From an uncultured bacterium (GTDB lineage: Bacteria > Bacillota > Clostridia > Lachnospirales > Lachnospiraceae), in contig CAJMPJ010000051.1 in NCBI GenBank assembly GCA_905215155.1, forward strand, positions 1 through 24,643: a stretch of DNA of 24,643 nt. Direction: 5' to 3'. The position numbers and the translations under genes are program-made. The notes below the pieces were generated by a model. It saw only the letters and a program-made list of their open reading frames with translations. It was not told the origin of the DNA and searched no databases. Shown here piece after piece: positions 1-9,075 of this stretch (positions are counted from its first letter, which is position 1; the number at the start of each line of letters is the position of its first letter).

Positions 1-656
<656 letters not shown>

Positions 657-704
657 TTAATTATATTTTGGGCATGTATCCATATAACAGATCATGCCTA
701 CTTA

Positions 705-732
705 TATTTTATGATCCGTACCGTGTTTTGGT
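705..732 (-). promoter_or_regulatory. Candidate sigma-K promoter of the collagen-like gene
   Basis: On the minus strand an AC dinucleotide (731-732) is followed after exactly 17 nt by CATAAAATA (705-713). This matches the Bacillus sigma-K pattern AC, 16-17 nt, CATANNNTA. The predicted start would leave a leader of about 55-60 nt before the ATG at 641. The match is to a short consensus in AT-rich DNA, so it is suggestive only. Confidence 0.45.
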
Positions 733-914
733 AACTTGCAGGGCAATCAGACAATCCTGTTTCCTGGATTCTTTTATTGTATTTTTTCTATCCACAAATA
801 ATATGGCTGGACCTTTTTATTTTTAATGGATAAGTGAAACAAAAATCCGCTGCGGTTGATATTAAATAGACAGAAAACAAAGCAATGATAGATTAAGATT
901 CCGATTCATCGAAA

Positions 915-962
915 ACAAAAAAAGAAACTGCATACCATCTAATTTCAATCAAATGATATGCA
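915..962 (-). terminator. Rho-independent terminator of the sugar operon
   Basis: Read on the minus strand, TGCATATCAT (953-962) pairs with ATGGTATGCA (929-938), with one G-U pair, across a 14-nt loop. A U-rich tract (915-923) follows. It lies about 60 nt after the stop codon of the isomerase-like gene. Confidence 0.75.
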
Positions 963-1020
963 ATCCCTTATTTGAAATCTTTATTCAAAAACAATAAAAT
1001 ATATGCTAATGGGAGCAAAC

Positions 1021-2499
1021 TTATGAAAATGGGTTTTCAGTCTTATACATCATTCCCTTGGGCTGATTAAACCCGATATCTTCCACGCCTAGGTATTTAA
1101 AAACTTCAAAGATGGCCTTCCCATGGTGGCCAAACGCTACGGCTCCGTGGTGCGGGAAATTCTTTTCAATCAGCACATGGCGGTAGAATCTTCCCATTTC
1201 CGGGATTGCAAAAATACCAATTCCTCCAAAGGAGCGGGTGGCTACGGGAAGCACCTCTCCCTGGGCAACGTAAGCGCGGAGCAGATTGTCTGCAGTGCTC
1301 TGCAAACGGAAGAAAGTGATATCTCCAGGTGCAATATCTCCTTCCAAAGTTCCCTGGGTAACCTCTTCGGGAAGGGTTCTTGCCATGATCATCTGATACT
1401 TCATGGAACAGGCAGAAAGCTTTCTGGAACAGGTATTTCCACAGTGGAATCCCATAAAGGTATCCTGATGGGTATAATTATAATTCCCCTTGATATCTTC
1501 TTCAAAGATATCATCCGGAACCGTATTGTTGATATCAAGAAGGGTTACAGCATCAAGACTTACACAGGTACCGATAAATTCGCTGAGTGCTCCATAGATA
1601 TCCACTTCACAAGACACAGGAATCCCCATACCAGTCAGTCGGCTATTCACATAACAGGGAACAAAACCAAACTGGGTCTGGAATGCAGGCCAGCACTTTC
1701 CGGCGATTGCCACATATTTCCGGTATCCTTTGTGGGCCTCCACCCAGTCCAGAAGAGTCAGCTCATACTGCGCCAGTTTTGGAAGGATTTCCGGTTTCTG
1801 GTTTCCTGCCCCCAATTCACGCTCCATATCCTTTACCACATCAGGGATTCTTGGATCGTCTGCATGTTTGTTAAATGCTTCAAATAAATCAAGTTCTGAG
1901 TTCTCTTCGATTTCCACTCCCAGATTATAAAGCTGCTTGATGGGCGCATTGCATGCCAAAAAGTTTAAGGGGCGGGGACCAAAGCTGATGATTTTAAGAC
2001 TTGAAAGTCCTACTAAAGTTCTGGCGATCGGAAGGAATTCTTCGATCATATCTGCACATTCTTCTGCCGTTCCCACCGGATATTCCGGTATGTATGCTTT
2101 TATATTTCTCAACTTTAAATTATAGCTGGCATTGAGCATTCCGCAGTAAGCATCTCCACGTCCCTGGACCAGATCCTTGCCGCTTTCTTCTGCCGCTGCA
2201 ATAAACATCACTGGTCCGTCAAAATGCTTGGCTAAAAGAGTTTCTGATATCTCCGGGCCAAAGTTTCCAAGGTATACCACAAGGGCATTGCAGCCTGCAT
2301 TTTTAACGTCTTCCAGCGCCTGGACCATATGAATTTCACTTTCTACGATACAAACCGGACATTCGTAAATATTTTCCGCATTGTATTTGGCTCCGTAAGC
2401 TTCTACCAAAGCCTTTCTTCTGTTTACGGATAAGGATTCCGGGAAACAATCCCTGCTGACCGCTACAATTCCTACTTTTAATTCTGGGATATTATACAT
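1021..2499 (-). CDS. L-fucose/L-arabinose isomerase family protein
   Basis: A 492-residue soluble protein of the aldose-ketose isomerase family that includes FucI and AraA. Enzymes of this fold interconvert an aldose and its ketose using a divalent metal. Candidate metal ligands are Glu298 in SCEVDIYGALSEF, Asp322 in TLLDINNTVPDD, and His450/451 in NFPHHGAVAFGHHG. The N-terminal part (VGIVAVSRDCFPESL) fits the substrate-binding domain. The ATG at 2499 was chosen over the one at 2535 because AGGAGGAG sits 7 nt upstream of it; the upstream start has no such site. It is the last gene of a four-gene operon with xylulokinase, transaldolase and DUF4867, and a terminator follows. The substrate cannot be read from sequence: FucI, AraA and uncharacterised family members share this pattern. 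It could supply the ketose used by the kinase. Confidence 0.8.
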   Translation of the reverse strand: MYNIPELKVGIVAVSRDCFPESLSVNRRKALVEAYGAKYNAENIYECPVCIVESEIHMVQALEDVKNAGCNALVVYLGNFGPEISETLLAKHFDGPVMFIAAAEESGKDLVQGRGDAYCGMLNASYNLKLRNIKAYIPEYPVGTAEECADMIEEFLPIARTLVGLSSLKIISFGPRPLNFLACNAPIKQLYNLGVEIEENSELDLFEAFNKHADDPRIPDVVKDMERELGAGNQKPEILPKLAQYELTLLDWVEAHKGYRKYVAIAGKCWPAFQTQFGFVPCYVNSRLTGMGIPVSCEVDIYGALSEFIGTCVSLDAVTLLDINNTVPDDIFEEDIKGNYNYTHQDTFMGFHCGNTCSRKLSACSMKYQMIMARTLPEEVTQGTLEGDIAPGDITFFRLQSTADNLLRAYVAQGEVLPVATRSFGGIGIFAIPEMGRFYRHVLIEKNFPHHGAVAFGHHGKAIFEVFKYLGVEDIGFNQPKGMMYKTENPFS

Positions 2500-2573
2500 A
2501 TTATGACTCCTCCTGTTATAATACAGGCATTCCATCCTGGATCATGCCCGATACTGATAATTTTTTGAACGAA

Positions 2574-3200
2574 TTATATAGAGAGATTTTCTCCTGTGAT
2601 CCCTATATAAGCATCTTCTGAAAGTCCGCCTTCCTCATGACCGATCAGCCATTTGTTTTTTGCAAATAAGAGCCGGTCTTCTTTAGAACGCGTCTCACCA
2701 AGCGGTTCCAGGTCCGTATTGGTCCCTCTCGGAAGAACCACCACGCAGCGGAAACCGCCTTCCTCCACGTGGCATGGTGCATAATGCAGGGTGGTTGCAT
2801 ATACCTCAATCATGGTGCCTGCTGGAACAAGAAATGCCTCCATCAATCCGGAATCATAGGTGAATTCCGAAGTAATGTCCTGCTGCCTGCCGAGAATCAG
2901 GATGAGATCCGTTACCGCAATGTTGATTTCTGAATCCCGATGGTATTCCACGGCATTTAACTTTTTGTTATGTCCGTTGCAGTACCCTACCTGAATCGGC
3001 ATCTGCCCATACAGCCTCTTTTCGATTTCCTTCGCAATGTCTAACCGCTCCAATTCCTTTACGGATGGAACATAGATTACATCATCAGGCAGCGGGGTAC
3101 TGCCCATTTCCTTTAAAATCTCCCCTGTTTCATAACCTGCAACGACTTTTCCATATGTGCGAAACGCCTGGTCTGTCACCGGTTTGACTGCTAACCCCAT
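2574..3200 (-). CDS. DUF4867 family protein, cupin-like
   Basis: A 208-residue soluble protein that I recognise as DUF4867, a family found in Firmicutes next to sugar kinases and isomerases and, as far as I know, without an assigned reaction. The central part looks like a cupin/ureidoglycolate-lyase-type beta barrel, with possible metal ligands Glu85 and His87 (AVEYHRDSE), Glu133, His139 and His144 (TTLHYAPCHVEEGG). The start at 3200 was chosen because the longer reading, back to 3263, would run into the transaldolase coding region, and a GGAGA site lies upstream of 3200. The gap to talC is 19 nt and to the isomerase gene 74 nt, so the genes are probably co-transcribed. A sugar isomerase, epimerase or mutarotase role is a guess from context and fold, not shown. 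Confidence 0.75.
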   Translation of the reverse strand: MGLAVKPVTDQAFRTYGKVVAGYETGEILKEMGSTPLPDDVIYVPSVKELERLDIAKEIEKRLYGQMPIQVGYCNGHNKKLNAVEYHRDSEINIAVTDLILILGRQQDITSEFTYDSGLMEAFLVPAGTMIEVYATTLHYAPCHVEEGGFRCVVVLPRGTNTDLEPLGETRSKEDRLLFAKNKWLIGHEEGGLSEDAYIGITGENLSI

Positions 3201-3219
3201 AAACCTTATCTCTCCTTTT

Positions 3220-3873
3220 TTATTCTCCGAATACAGCCAGATAATCCTGTTTGAACTTTTCAATTCCCTGGTCTGTAAGAGGGTGCTTTGTCATCTGTTC
3301 CAATACTTTATAAGGAACAGTCGCAATATCAGCGCCAGCTTTTGCACAATCAATCACATGGATGGGATTTCTTACGCTGGCTGCAATGATCTCCGTCTCG
3401 ATTCCATGAAGCTCAAAGATATCCATAATATCACTGATTAAATTGATTCCAGGCATGGAAATGTCGTCAAGACGGCCAAGGAACGGAGAAACGTAAGAAG
3501 CTCCTGCTCTTGCTGCAAGAAGGGCCTGGGCTGCGGAAAATACTAAAGTCACATTGGTCTTAATCCCTTCTGCATTCAGAACCTTTACTGCCTTTAAGCC
3601 TTCTATGGTCATTGGAATCTTTACCACCATGTTTGGGTGGATGGCTGCAATCTCCCGGCCTTCTGCTATCATTCCTTTCGCATCGGCGGTTGTCGCCTTC
3701 ACCTCACCGCTGATGGGTCCGTCCACAATGGAAGCGATCTCTCCGATGACCTGAACAAAATCCCTGCCCTCTTTTGCAATCAGTGAGGGATTGGTAGTCA
3801 CTCCGCAGATAATTCCCATTTCATCCGCCATTCTGATTTCTTCCACATTTGCCGTATCAATAAAAAAACGCAT
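3220..3873 (-). CDS. talC: Transaldolase, small TalC/MipB type
   Basis: A 217-residue enzyme of the small transaldolase/fructose-6-phosphate aldolase family, acting in the cytosol on C3 transfer between ketose and aldose phosphates. The Schiff-base lysine is Lys85 (MVVKIPMT), Asp6 is in FFIDTAN, and the substrate loop GVTTNPS is at 24-30. Two positions separate true transaldolases from E. coli FsaA: FsaA has Gln59 and Tyr131, whereas the aligned residues here are Glu57 (SGEVKATTA) and Phe131 (SPFLGR). Both are the transaldolase state. The length matches the family. AGGAGG precedes the ATG. It lies 29 nt after xylB, in the same operon, which supports a role in the non-oxidative pentose phosphate steps after sugar phosphorylation. 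Confidence 0.9.
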   Translation of the reverse strand: MRFFIDTANVEEIRMADEMGIICGVTTNPSLIAKEGRDFVQVIGEIASIVDGPISGEVKATTADAKGMIAEGREIAAIHPNMVVKIPMTIEGLKAVKVLNAEGIKTNVTLVFSAAQALLAARAGASYVSPFLGRLDDISMPGINLISDIMDIFELHGIETEIIAASVRNPIHVIDCAKAGADIATVPYKVLEQMTKHPLTDQGIEKFKQDYLAVFGE

Positions 3874-3902
3874 ATCCTTTGCCTCCTGTTTATTTTATTC
3901 CA

Positions 3903-5426
3903 TTACAAAGATGCCAGCTGCTTATAGCTGTCTTTTAGATCTTCATAAAGTTTTTTGTATAATGAGTGATACTTTTTATAAAGTTCTGCCTGTCCTCTGT
4001 CCGGTCCCGTGGATTTGTCTTTGGAGATCATTGCATCACAGGCCGCTTCCACGCTTTCATAGATTCCACAGCCTACGCCGGCTAAAATCGCCACTCCAAG
4101 AGCAGGACCCTCCGTCTGCTCCACGGTCTTTACTTCGCAGTCATACATATCCGCAAGCATCTGCCGCCAGACGGGACTTTTTCCGCCGCCTCCGCAGGCC
4201 ATCATCTCTCCTACTTCAATTCCCATCTCTCTTAAAATATCGTTGCAGTCACTGAGGGAAAAGGAAACCCCTTCCATGACCGCACGCAGCATATGGGCCT
4301 TTGTATGGATGGCGGACAATCCGAAGAAAACGCCCCGGCAATCCGGGTCCAGATGAGGGGTACGTTCTCCCATAAGATAGGGCAGATACAGCAGTTTATC
4401 GCTTCCAGCCTTCACCAGAGCCACATCCCGGTTGATCAGATCATATACATCAATGCCCTGCTTTTCAGCCTCTTCGATGTAATCCTGGCAGAAATTATCC
4501 TTGAACCATTTCAAAGACAGACCTGCTCCCTGGGTAACCCCCATCACATGCCATGCACCCGGAACTGCACAGCAGCAGGTATGAACTCTTCCCCTGGGAT
4601 CTATGGTGATCTGGCTGCTGTGGGCAAATACAACGCCTGAGGTTCCTATGGTGGTGAAAGCGGTCCCATCCCGGACCACCCCGGTCCCAACTGCTGCCGC
4701 TGCATTGTCACCGGCTCCGCCTACTACCTTTGTCCCTGCAGAAAGTCCTGTCTGAGCCGCAATTTCAGGCAGAAGTGTACCAGTCACTTCACAGGATTCA
4801 TATACGGTTCCAAGAAGGTCGGGATCAATATCCAGTTTATGCAGAACTTCTTCGGACCAGCACCTTTTTGCCACATCAAGCAGCTGCATTCCGCTGGCAT
4901 CGGAAACCTCGGTCGCATATACTCCGGTCAGTATGTAACGGATATAATCCTTGGGCAGCAGAATGTGCCTGCAGCTTTTATAATGCTCCGGCTCATGTTT
5001 CCTCACCCACAAAATCTTAGCCGCAGTCCAGCCTGTGAGAGGAGGATTGGCTGTGATTTCAATCCACCTTTTTCTAGGCATGATCTTCTGCATATCTTCT
5101 ACTTCCTCACCGGTTCTCTGATCACACCAAATGATGGACGGGCGTATTACTTCATTGTCCCCATCAAGCATGACAAGCCCGTGCATCTGGCCTGAGATCC
5201 CGATTCCTTTGATGTCTTCTTTTAAAACCCCTGATTCCTTCACCACTTTAGAAAGAGTCTTAAGCACTGCCTCACGCCAGTCCTCAGGCCTTTGCTCCGC
5301 CCAGCCGTTTTGAGGCTGATAAAGTGGGTATTCCCATGATGCGGAAACAACCACTTTCCCCCCTTCCTCAAACAGAACCGTCTTGGTGGCCGATGTCCCT
5401 ACATCGATCCCGATCAGATAATTCAT
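3903..5426 (-). CDS. xylB: Xylulokinase (FGGY family)
   Basis: A 507-residue carbohydrate kinase that phosphorylates a ketose, classically D-xylulose to D-xylulose 5-phosphate, with ATP. The N-terminal ATPase motif GIDVGTSATKT is at 6-16. The MHG triplet at 81-83 is characteristic of xylulokinases, and the catalytic base is Asp240 in GGAGDNAAAAVG. The C-terminal domain carries the second ATP-site motif (MACGGGGKSPVWRQM). The length is normal. The start ATG has AGGAGG close upstream. It is the first gene of the operon, behind a TATAAT box and a 28-bp dyad. No xylose isomerase gene is in the window, so the ketose may come from the isomerase-like gene at the operon's end. A related ketose such as ribulose or fuculose cannot be excluded as substrate. 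Confidence 0.9.
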   Translation of the reverse strand: MNYLIGIDVGTSATKTVLFEEGGKVVVSASWEYPLYQPQNGWAEQRPEDWREAVLKTLSKVVKESGVLKEDIKGIGISGQMHGLVMLDGDNEVIRPSIIWCDQRTGEEVEDMQKIMPRKRWIEITANPPLTGWTAAKILWVRKHEPEHYKSCRHILLPKDYIRYILTGVYATEVSDASGMQLLDVAKRCWSEEVLHKLDIDPDLLGTVYESCEVTGTLLPEIAAQTGLSAGTKVVGGAGDNAAAAVGTGVVRDGTAFTTIGTSGVVFAHSSQITIDPRGRVHTCCCAVPGAWHVMGVTQGAGLSLKWFKDNFCQDYIEEAEKQGIDVYDLINRDVALVKAGSDKLLYLPYLMGERTPHLDPDCRGVFFGLSAIHTKAHMLRAVMEGVSFSLSDCNDILREMGIEVGEMMACGGGGKSPVWRQMLADMYDCEVKTVEQTEGPALGVAILAGVGCGIYESVEAACDAMISKDKSTGPDRGQAELYKKYHSLYKKLYEDLKDSYKQLASL

Positions 5427-5458
5427 CCTGATACCTCCTCATAAAGTCTCTTAACCTG

Positions 5459-5464
5459 ATTATA
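5459..5464 (-). promoter_or_regulatory. -10 box of the sugar operon
   Basis: A perfect TATAAT on the minus strand lies 32 nt before the xylB start codon. No good -35 hexamer is found 16-18 nt upstream, which suggests activator dependence. The dyad at 5486-5513 begins 21 nt upstream. Confidence 0.55.
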
Positions 5465-5485
5465 ATATACTTAAAGAAAAAAAGC

Positions 5486-5513
5486 GTGCTCTTATTTGTC
5501 CAAGTAATAGCAC
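5486..5513. promoter_or_regulatory. 28-bp dyad operator candidate between xylB and the permease
   Basis: The two 14-nt halves match at 11 of 14 positions, with outer arms GTGCT and AGCAC perfect. The dyad sits just upstream of the xylB -10 box in the 210-bp divergent region, so one regulator could act on both directions. A second AAGTGC half-site lies just beyond it, at about 5519-5525. No regulator gene for it is adjacent. Confidence 0.5.
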
Positions 5514-5636
5514 TTTCTTGCACTTTTTTATTTTCATAAGCAACAAACCAAAAAATTAATTCAATCCTTTGAAATATGTACCGACAAAAAATTCCGACAT
5601 AGAATAGATTATATCACTTTTACAGGAGTGGGCTCT

Positions 5637-7007
5637 ATGTTTGATCCTTATCTGGTGCTGACACCTATGCACTATCTCTATCTTATCGGCGTCATCGTTA
5701 TTCTGTCAACAATGGTTTTAAGAAAGGATACTCTTCTGGTCTGCATCGGATTTCTTTTTCTTTTGGGGATTGCAGGTCTGGGAACTCTAACCGGAGGCAT
5801 CATGACCGTATTTAACGCCATTTTATATGCTTCCAGGCAGTTTATGGAAATTATTGTGACCATTGCCTTAGTTATATCTCTGTCCAGATGTTTAAAGGAT
5901 CTGGGAAGTGATTATCTCATGATGGCTCCTATGTCAAAGATTATGACATCTCCTTCCATTACCTGGTGGATACTGGGTGTAATCATGCTGGTATTCTCCC
6001 TCTTTCTCTGGCCCTCTCCCGCTGTCGCTTTAGTGGGTGCCATCGTTTTTCCCTTTGCAGTAAAAGCCGGACTCGATCCTTTGCTTGCTGCTATGTCCAT
6101 GAATCTATTCGGGCATGGAATCGCTCTCAGCTACGACTTTGTCATTCAGGGAGCACCTGCCATTTCCGCAGGAGCGGCCTCTATTGAGACCTCTGCGCTC
6201 TTAACGGAGGGCAGGCCGCTGTTTTTGGTAATGGGTATTGTTACGGTTTTCTCCGCATACTTCTTAAACAGAAAGGAAATCTCAGCCTGCTGTCCAAAAC
6301 TCTATATTCAGGAACTTCCCGAACGGGAGCCAGTGGATATTGCGTCACTTTTTATGGCAATTGTGACTCCTCTCGTATTCCTTGCAGACATTGTACTCAT
6401 GATTGCCTTAAATTTAAAAGGGACGGAGGCCACCAGCATTATATCGGGCACAGCCATTTTGCTGATGTGCATTGGAGCCATTCTGGGCTTTGGAATTCAT
6501 TCTATGGAAAGAGTCACCTTTTATATCACGGAAGGATTTCTTTTTGCCATTCGCATTTTTGCTCCCGTCATTATCATCGGAGCATTTTTCTTTTTAGGAG
6601 GAGATGGAATATCTTCCATCATGGGGAATTCCTTTCAGAGAGGAATCATGAATGACTGGGCCATCTGGATGGCTCATAATACTCCTCTGAACAAATATAT
6701 GGCAGCCGTTCTGCAAATGGCGGCAGGATGCCTGACGGGCCTGGACGGATCAGGCTTTTCCGGTCTTCCCGTTACCGGTTCCTTAGCCAATACCTTTGGT
6801 ACTGCCGTAGGAGCTTCCGTTCCGGTTCTGGCTTCCCTCGGTCAGATCACCTCAATCTTTATCGGCGGAGGCACCCTGATCCCCTGGGGACTTGTGCCGG
6901 TTGCCGCCATCTGTAATGTAAATCCTCTGGAATTAGCCAGAAAAAATCTGATTCCCGTTATCATTGGTTTTCTGGCAACTTTTGTGGTTGCCTGTTTTCT
7001 TATATAA
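5637..7007 (+). CDS. Multi-spanning membrane permease, ion-transporter-like
   Basis: A 456-residue, very hydrophobic protein with about 11-12 predicted membrane segments spread evenly along its length. It has a central cytosolic stretch near residues 225-240 (QELPEREPVD) and the glycine-rich segment LTGLDGSGFSGLPVTGSLA in the C-terminal half. The duplicated look, with a conserved Gly/Ser/Pro loop in each half, recalls GntP/CitMHS/ArsB-type ion transporters, but I do not recognise the exact family or the substrate. The ATG at 5637 was preferred over the GTG at 5628 because the AGGAG site (5624-5628) overlaps the GTG and sits 8 nt from the ATG. The asparagine synthetase gene follows after 26 nt, so the two are probably co-transcribed. 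It is divergent from the sugar operon, so a sugar or polyol substrate is possible, as is an amino or organic acid linked to AsnB. Confidence 0.75.
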   Translation: MFDPYLVLTPMHYLYLIGVIVILSTMVLRKDTLLVCIGFLFLLGIAGLGTLTGGIMTVFNAILYASRQFMEIIVTIALVISLSRCLKDLGSDYLMMAPMSKIMTSPSITWWILGVIMLVFSLFLWPSPAVALVGAIVFPFAVKAGLDPLLAAMSMNLFGHGIALSYDFVIQGAPAISAGAASIETSALLTEGRPLFLVMGIVTVFSAYFLNRKEISACCPKLYIQELPEREPVDIASLFMAIVTPLVFLADIVLMIALNLKGTEATSIISGTAILLMCIGAILGFGIHSMERVTFYITEGFLFAIRIFAPVIIIGAFFFLGGDGISSIMGNSFQRGIMNDWAIWMAHNTPLNKYMAAVLQMAAGCLTGLDGSGFSGLPVTGSLANTFGTAVGASVPVLASLGQITSIFIGGGTLIPWGLVPVAAICNVNPLELARKNLIPVIIGFLATFVVACFLI

Positions 7008-7033
7008 ACGTCCAGCTCTGAGGAGGAATTGCT

Positions 7034-8881
7034 ATGTGTGGAATTGCTGGTTTTTACAATGCAAACCGAGATTACCAAAAAGACAAAGCCCGTTATGAGA
7101 ACATACTGGAAAAAATGTCAGCCGTTCAAAGACACCGGGGACCCGATGATTCGGGCATCTGGCTGTCAAAACACTGCGGCCTGTCCCATGCCCGCTTATC
7201 CATTATCGACTTGGCAAACGGCAGCCAGCCGATGAAAAAAACGATAGCAGGCAAAACCTTTGTCATTAGTTACAATGGAGAAATCTATAACACAGAAGAA
7301 CTTCGGAGAGATCTGATTCAACAGGGGCACACCTTTTCCACCACCAGTGATACAGAAGTAATTCTGACCGGATATATGGAATACGGACCGGATTTTGTCA
7401 AACAGCTAAACGGCATCTTTGCATTTGCCATACAGGACCCTTACCGGGAGGGCTTATGCCTCTTTCGGGACCGTTCCGGCGTAAAGCCGCTTTTCTACAC
7501 CATTCAAGAAGATGAGATCATCTTTGGGTCAGAGCTGAAAGCCGTTCTTGCTTATCCGGGAATCCGGCCGGTACTTGACCGGGACGGCTTAAATCAGGTA
7601 TTCTCCATCGGTCCTGCCAGAACTTCCGGCTGCGGTGTGCTCAAAGGAATGAAGGAACTTCTTCCGGGGCACCTGCTTTTCTGCTCCAGAGACGGCTTCC
7701 GTCTGAAATGTTACTGGAAGCTTGAGAGTCATCCCCATGAAGACAGCTATGAGGAGACCATCGAAAAGACTTCTTTTCTGGTCCGGGACTCCATCAGACG
7801 GCAGATGGTTTCCGATGTCCCCATCTGTACATTTTTATCCGGTGGCCTGGATTCCAGTCTGGTCTCTGCTGTTTGTGCGAAGGAACTTAAAAAACAGGGA
7901 AAACGCCTTACTACATTTTCCTTTGACTTTGTAAACAATGACAAATATTTTAAAGCCAGCTCTTTCCAGCCATCCCAGGACCGGCCCTTTGTGGATCAAA
8001 TGGTGAAATTTCTGGATTCAGAACATCATTACCTGGAATGTGACAACGTGACTCAGGCTGACCGGCTATATGATTCTGTCATTGCCCATGATCTTCCGGC
8101 CATGGGCGACATTGATTCTTCTCTGCTTCATTTCTGTTCTTTGGTAAAACCACATAACAAAGTGACGCTGACCGGAGAATGTGCAGACGAAATCTTTGGA
8201 GGTTATCCCTGGTTTCATAAGGAGGAATGTTTCAAAGCCCATACCTTCCCCTGGACCATGGATTTGACCCCCCGCAAAGCATTGTTAAAGGAGGACTTTA
8301 TTGACCATTTACGTATGGACGAATATGTAAAGGAAACCTATGAAAAATCCATTGCGGAAACACCCACCCTGGCGGAAGACAGTCCCAATGAAGCAAGAAG
8401 AAGAGAAATCTCCTACTTAAATCTCCGCTGGTTTATGCAGACCTTATTAAACCGCATGGACCGTACCAGCATGTATTCCGGCCTGGAAGCCAGAGTTCCC
8501 TTTGCAGACCATCGGATCATCGAATACGTCTGGAACGTTCCATGGGATATGAAGACCAGGGGCGGAGTCGTAAAAAATCTTCTCCGCCAATCTGGAAAAG
8601 GACTCCTTCCGGATGAGGTCCTGTTTCGGAGAAAATCGCCCTATCCCAAGACCTATGATACCAATTATGAAGCTCTGCTCATAAGCCGGGTCAGGGAAAT
8701 GGCATCCGGTTTTGCCCCTGTTTTGCAGTTCCTTGACAGGAAAAAACTGGAAAAATTCTTAACAAGTCCTTCCGATTACGGAAAACCATGGTATGGCCAG
8801 CTGATGGCTGGTCCCCAGATGCTTGCCTATCTTCTGCAGATCAACCATTGGATGGAGGTTTACCGTATTTCAGTGGAGTAA
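7034..8881 (+). CDS. asnB: Asparagine synthetase (glutamine-hydrolysing)
   Basis: A 615-residue two-domain enzyme that makes asparagine from aspartate, ATP and glutamine. Residues 1 to about 190 are the class II glutaminase: nucleophile Cys2 exposed after Met removal (MCGIAGF), RHRGPDD at 33-39, and NGEIYN at 81-86. The synthetase domain carries the PPi-loop SGGLDSS at 269-275 and the downstream GECADEIFGGY and LNRMDRTSMYSGLEARVPF motifs. All key residues are present, and the length matches the roughly 615-residue Bacillus AsnO/AsnB group. The start is set by AGGAGG at 7021-7026. It follows the permease by 26 nt and is closed by a terminator directly after the stop. In this family some members act on other acids (amidation in antibiotic or sugar pathways), but nothing here points to that. 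Confidence 0.93.
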   Translation: MCGIAGFYNANRDYQKDKARYENILEKMSAVQRHRGPDDSGIWLSKHCGLSHARLSIIDLANGSQPMKKTIAGKTFVISYNGEIYNTEELRRDLIQQGHTFSTTSDTEVILTGYMEYGPDFVKQLNGIFAFAIQDPYREGLCLFRDRSGVKPLFYTIQEDEIIFGSELKAVLAYPGIRPVLDRDGLNQVFSIGPARTSGCGVLKGMKELLPGHLLFCSRDGFRLKCYWKLESHPHEDSYEETIEKTSFLVRDSIRRQMVSDVPICTFLSGGLDSSLVSAVCAKELKKQGKRLTTFSFDFVNNDKYFKASSFQPSQDRPFVDQMVKFLDSEHHYLECDNVTQADRLYDSVIAHDLPAMGDIDSSLLHFCSLVKPHNKVTLTGECADEIFGGYPWFHKEECFKAHTFPWTMDLTPRKALLKEDFIDHLRMDEYVKETYEKSIAETPTLAEDSPNEARRREISYLNLRWFMQTLLNRMDRTSMYSGLEARVPFADHRIIEYVWNVPWDMKTRGGVVKNLLRQSGKGLLPDEVLFRRKSPYPKTYDTNYEALLISRVREMASGFAPVLQFLDRKKLEKFLTSPSDYGKPWYGQLMAGPQMLAYLLQINHWMEVYRISVE

Positions 8882-8883
8882 AA

Positions 8884-8932
8884 AAAAGGAAGTGCGAAGG
8901 CCCTCGGCAAAGGCCCCGCATTTCCTTTTTTC
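8884..8932 (+). terminator. Terminator after asnB
   Basis: An A-rich left side with GGAAGTGCGAAGGCC pairs with GGCCCCGCATTTCC, followed by a T-rich tract. It begins within a few bases of the asnB stop. Confidence 0.85.
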
Positions 8933-9075
8933 TTTCCTTTTCTTCCTGCAATTTACAATTTTCTGCAGGCATCGTCAGTATTTCGTAAACATAGAAAGAA
9001 AACCGTAAGACCGTAAATTCTCCTTTTATGGTAAACTATGTTTGGCAACATGAGACTGAAACTAAGGAGTTTTTT

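Noticed and set aside
1123..1887. 254-codon open frame on the plus strand
   Set aside because: It is antisense to the isomerase-like gene, has no ribosome-binding site and no recognisable motif.
1021..5426. Transaldolase-type sulfoquinovose pathway
   Set aside because: There is no sulfoquinovosidase or sulfolactaldehyde-handling gene in the window; a xylulokinase is present and fits ordinary ketose metabolism better.
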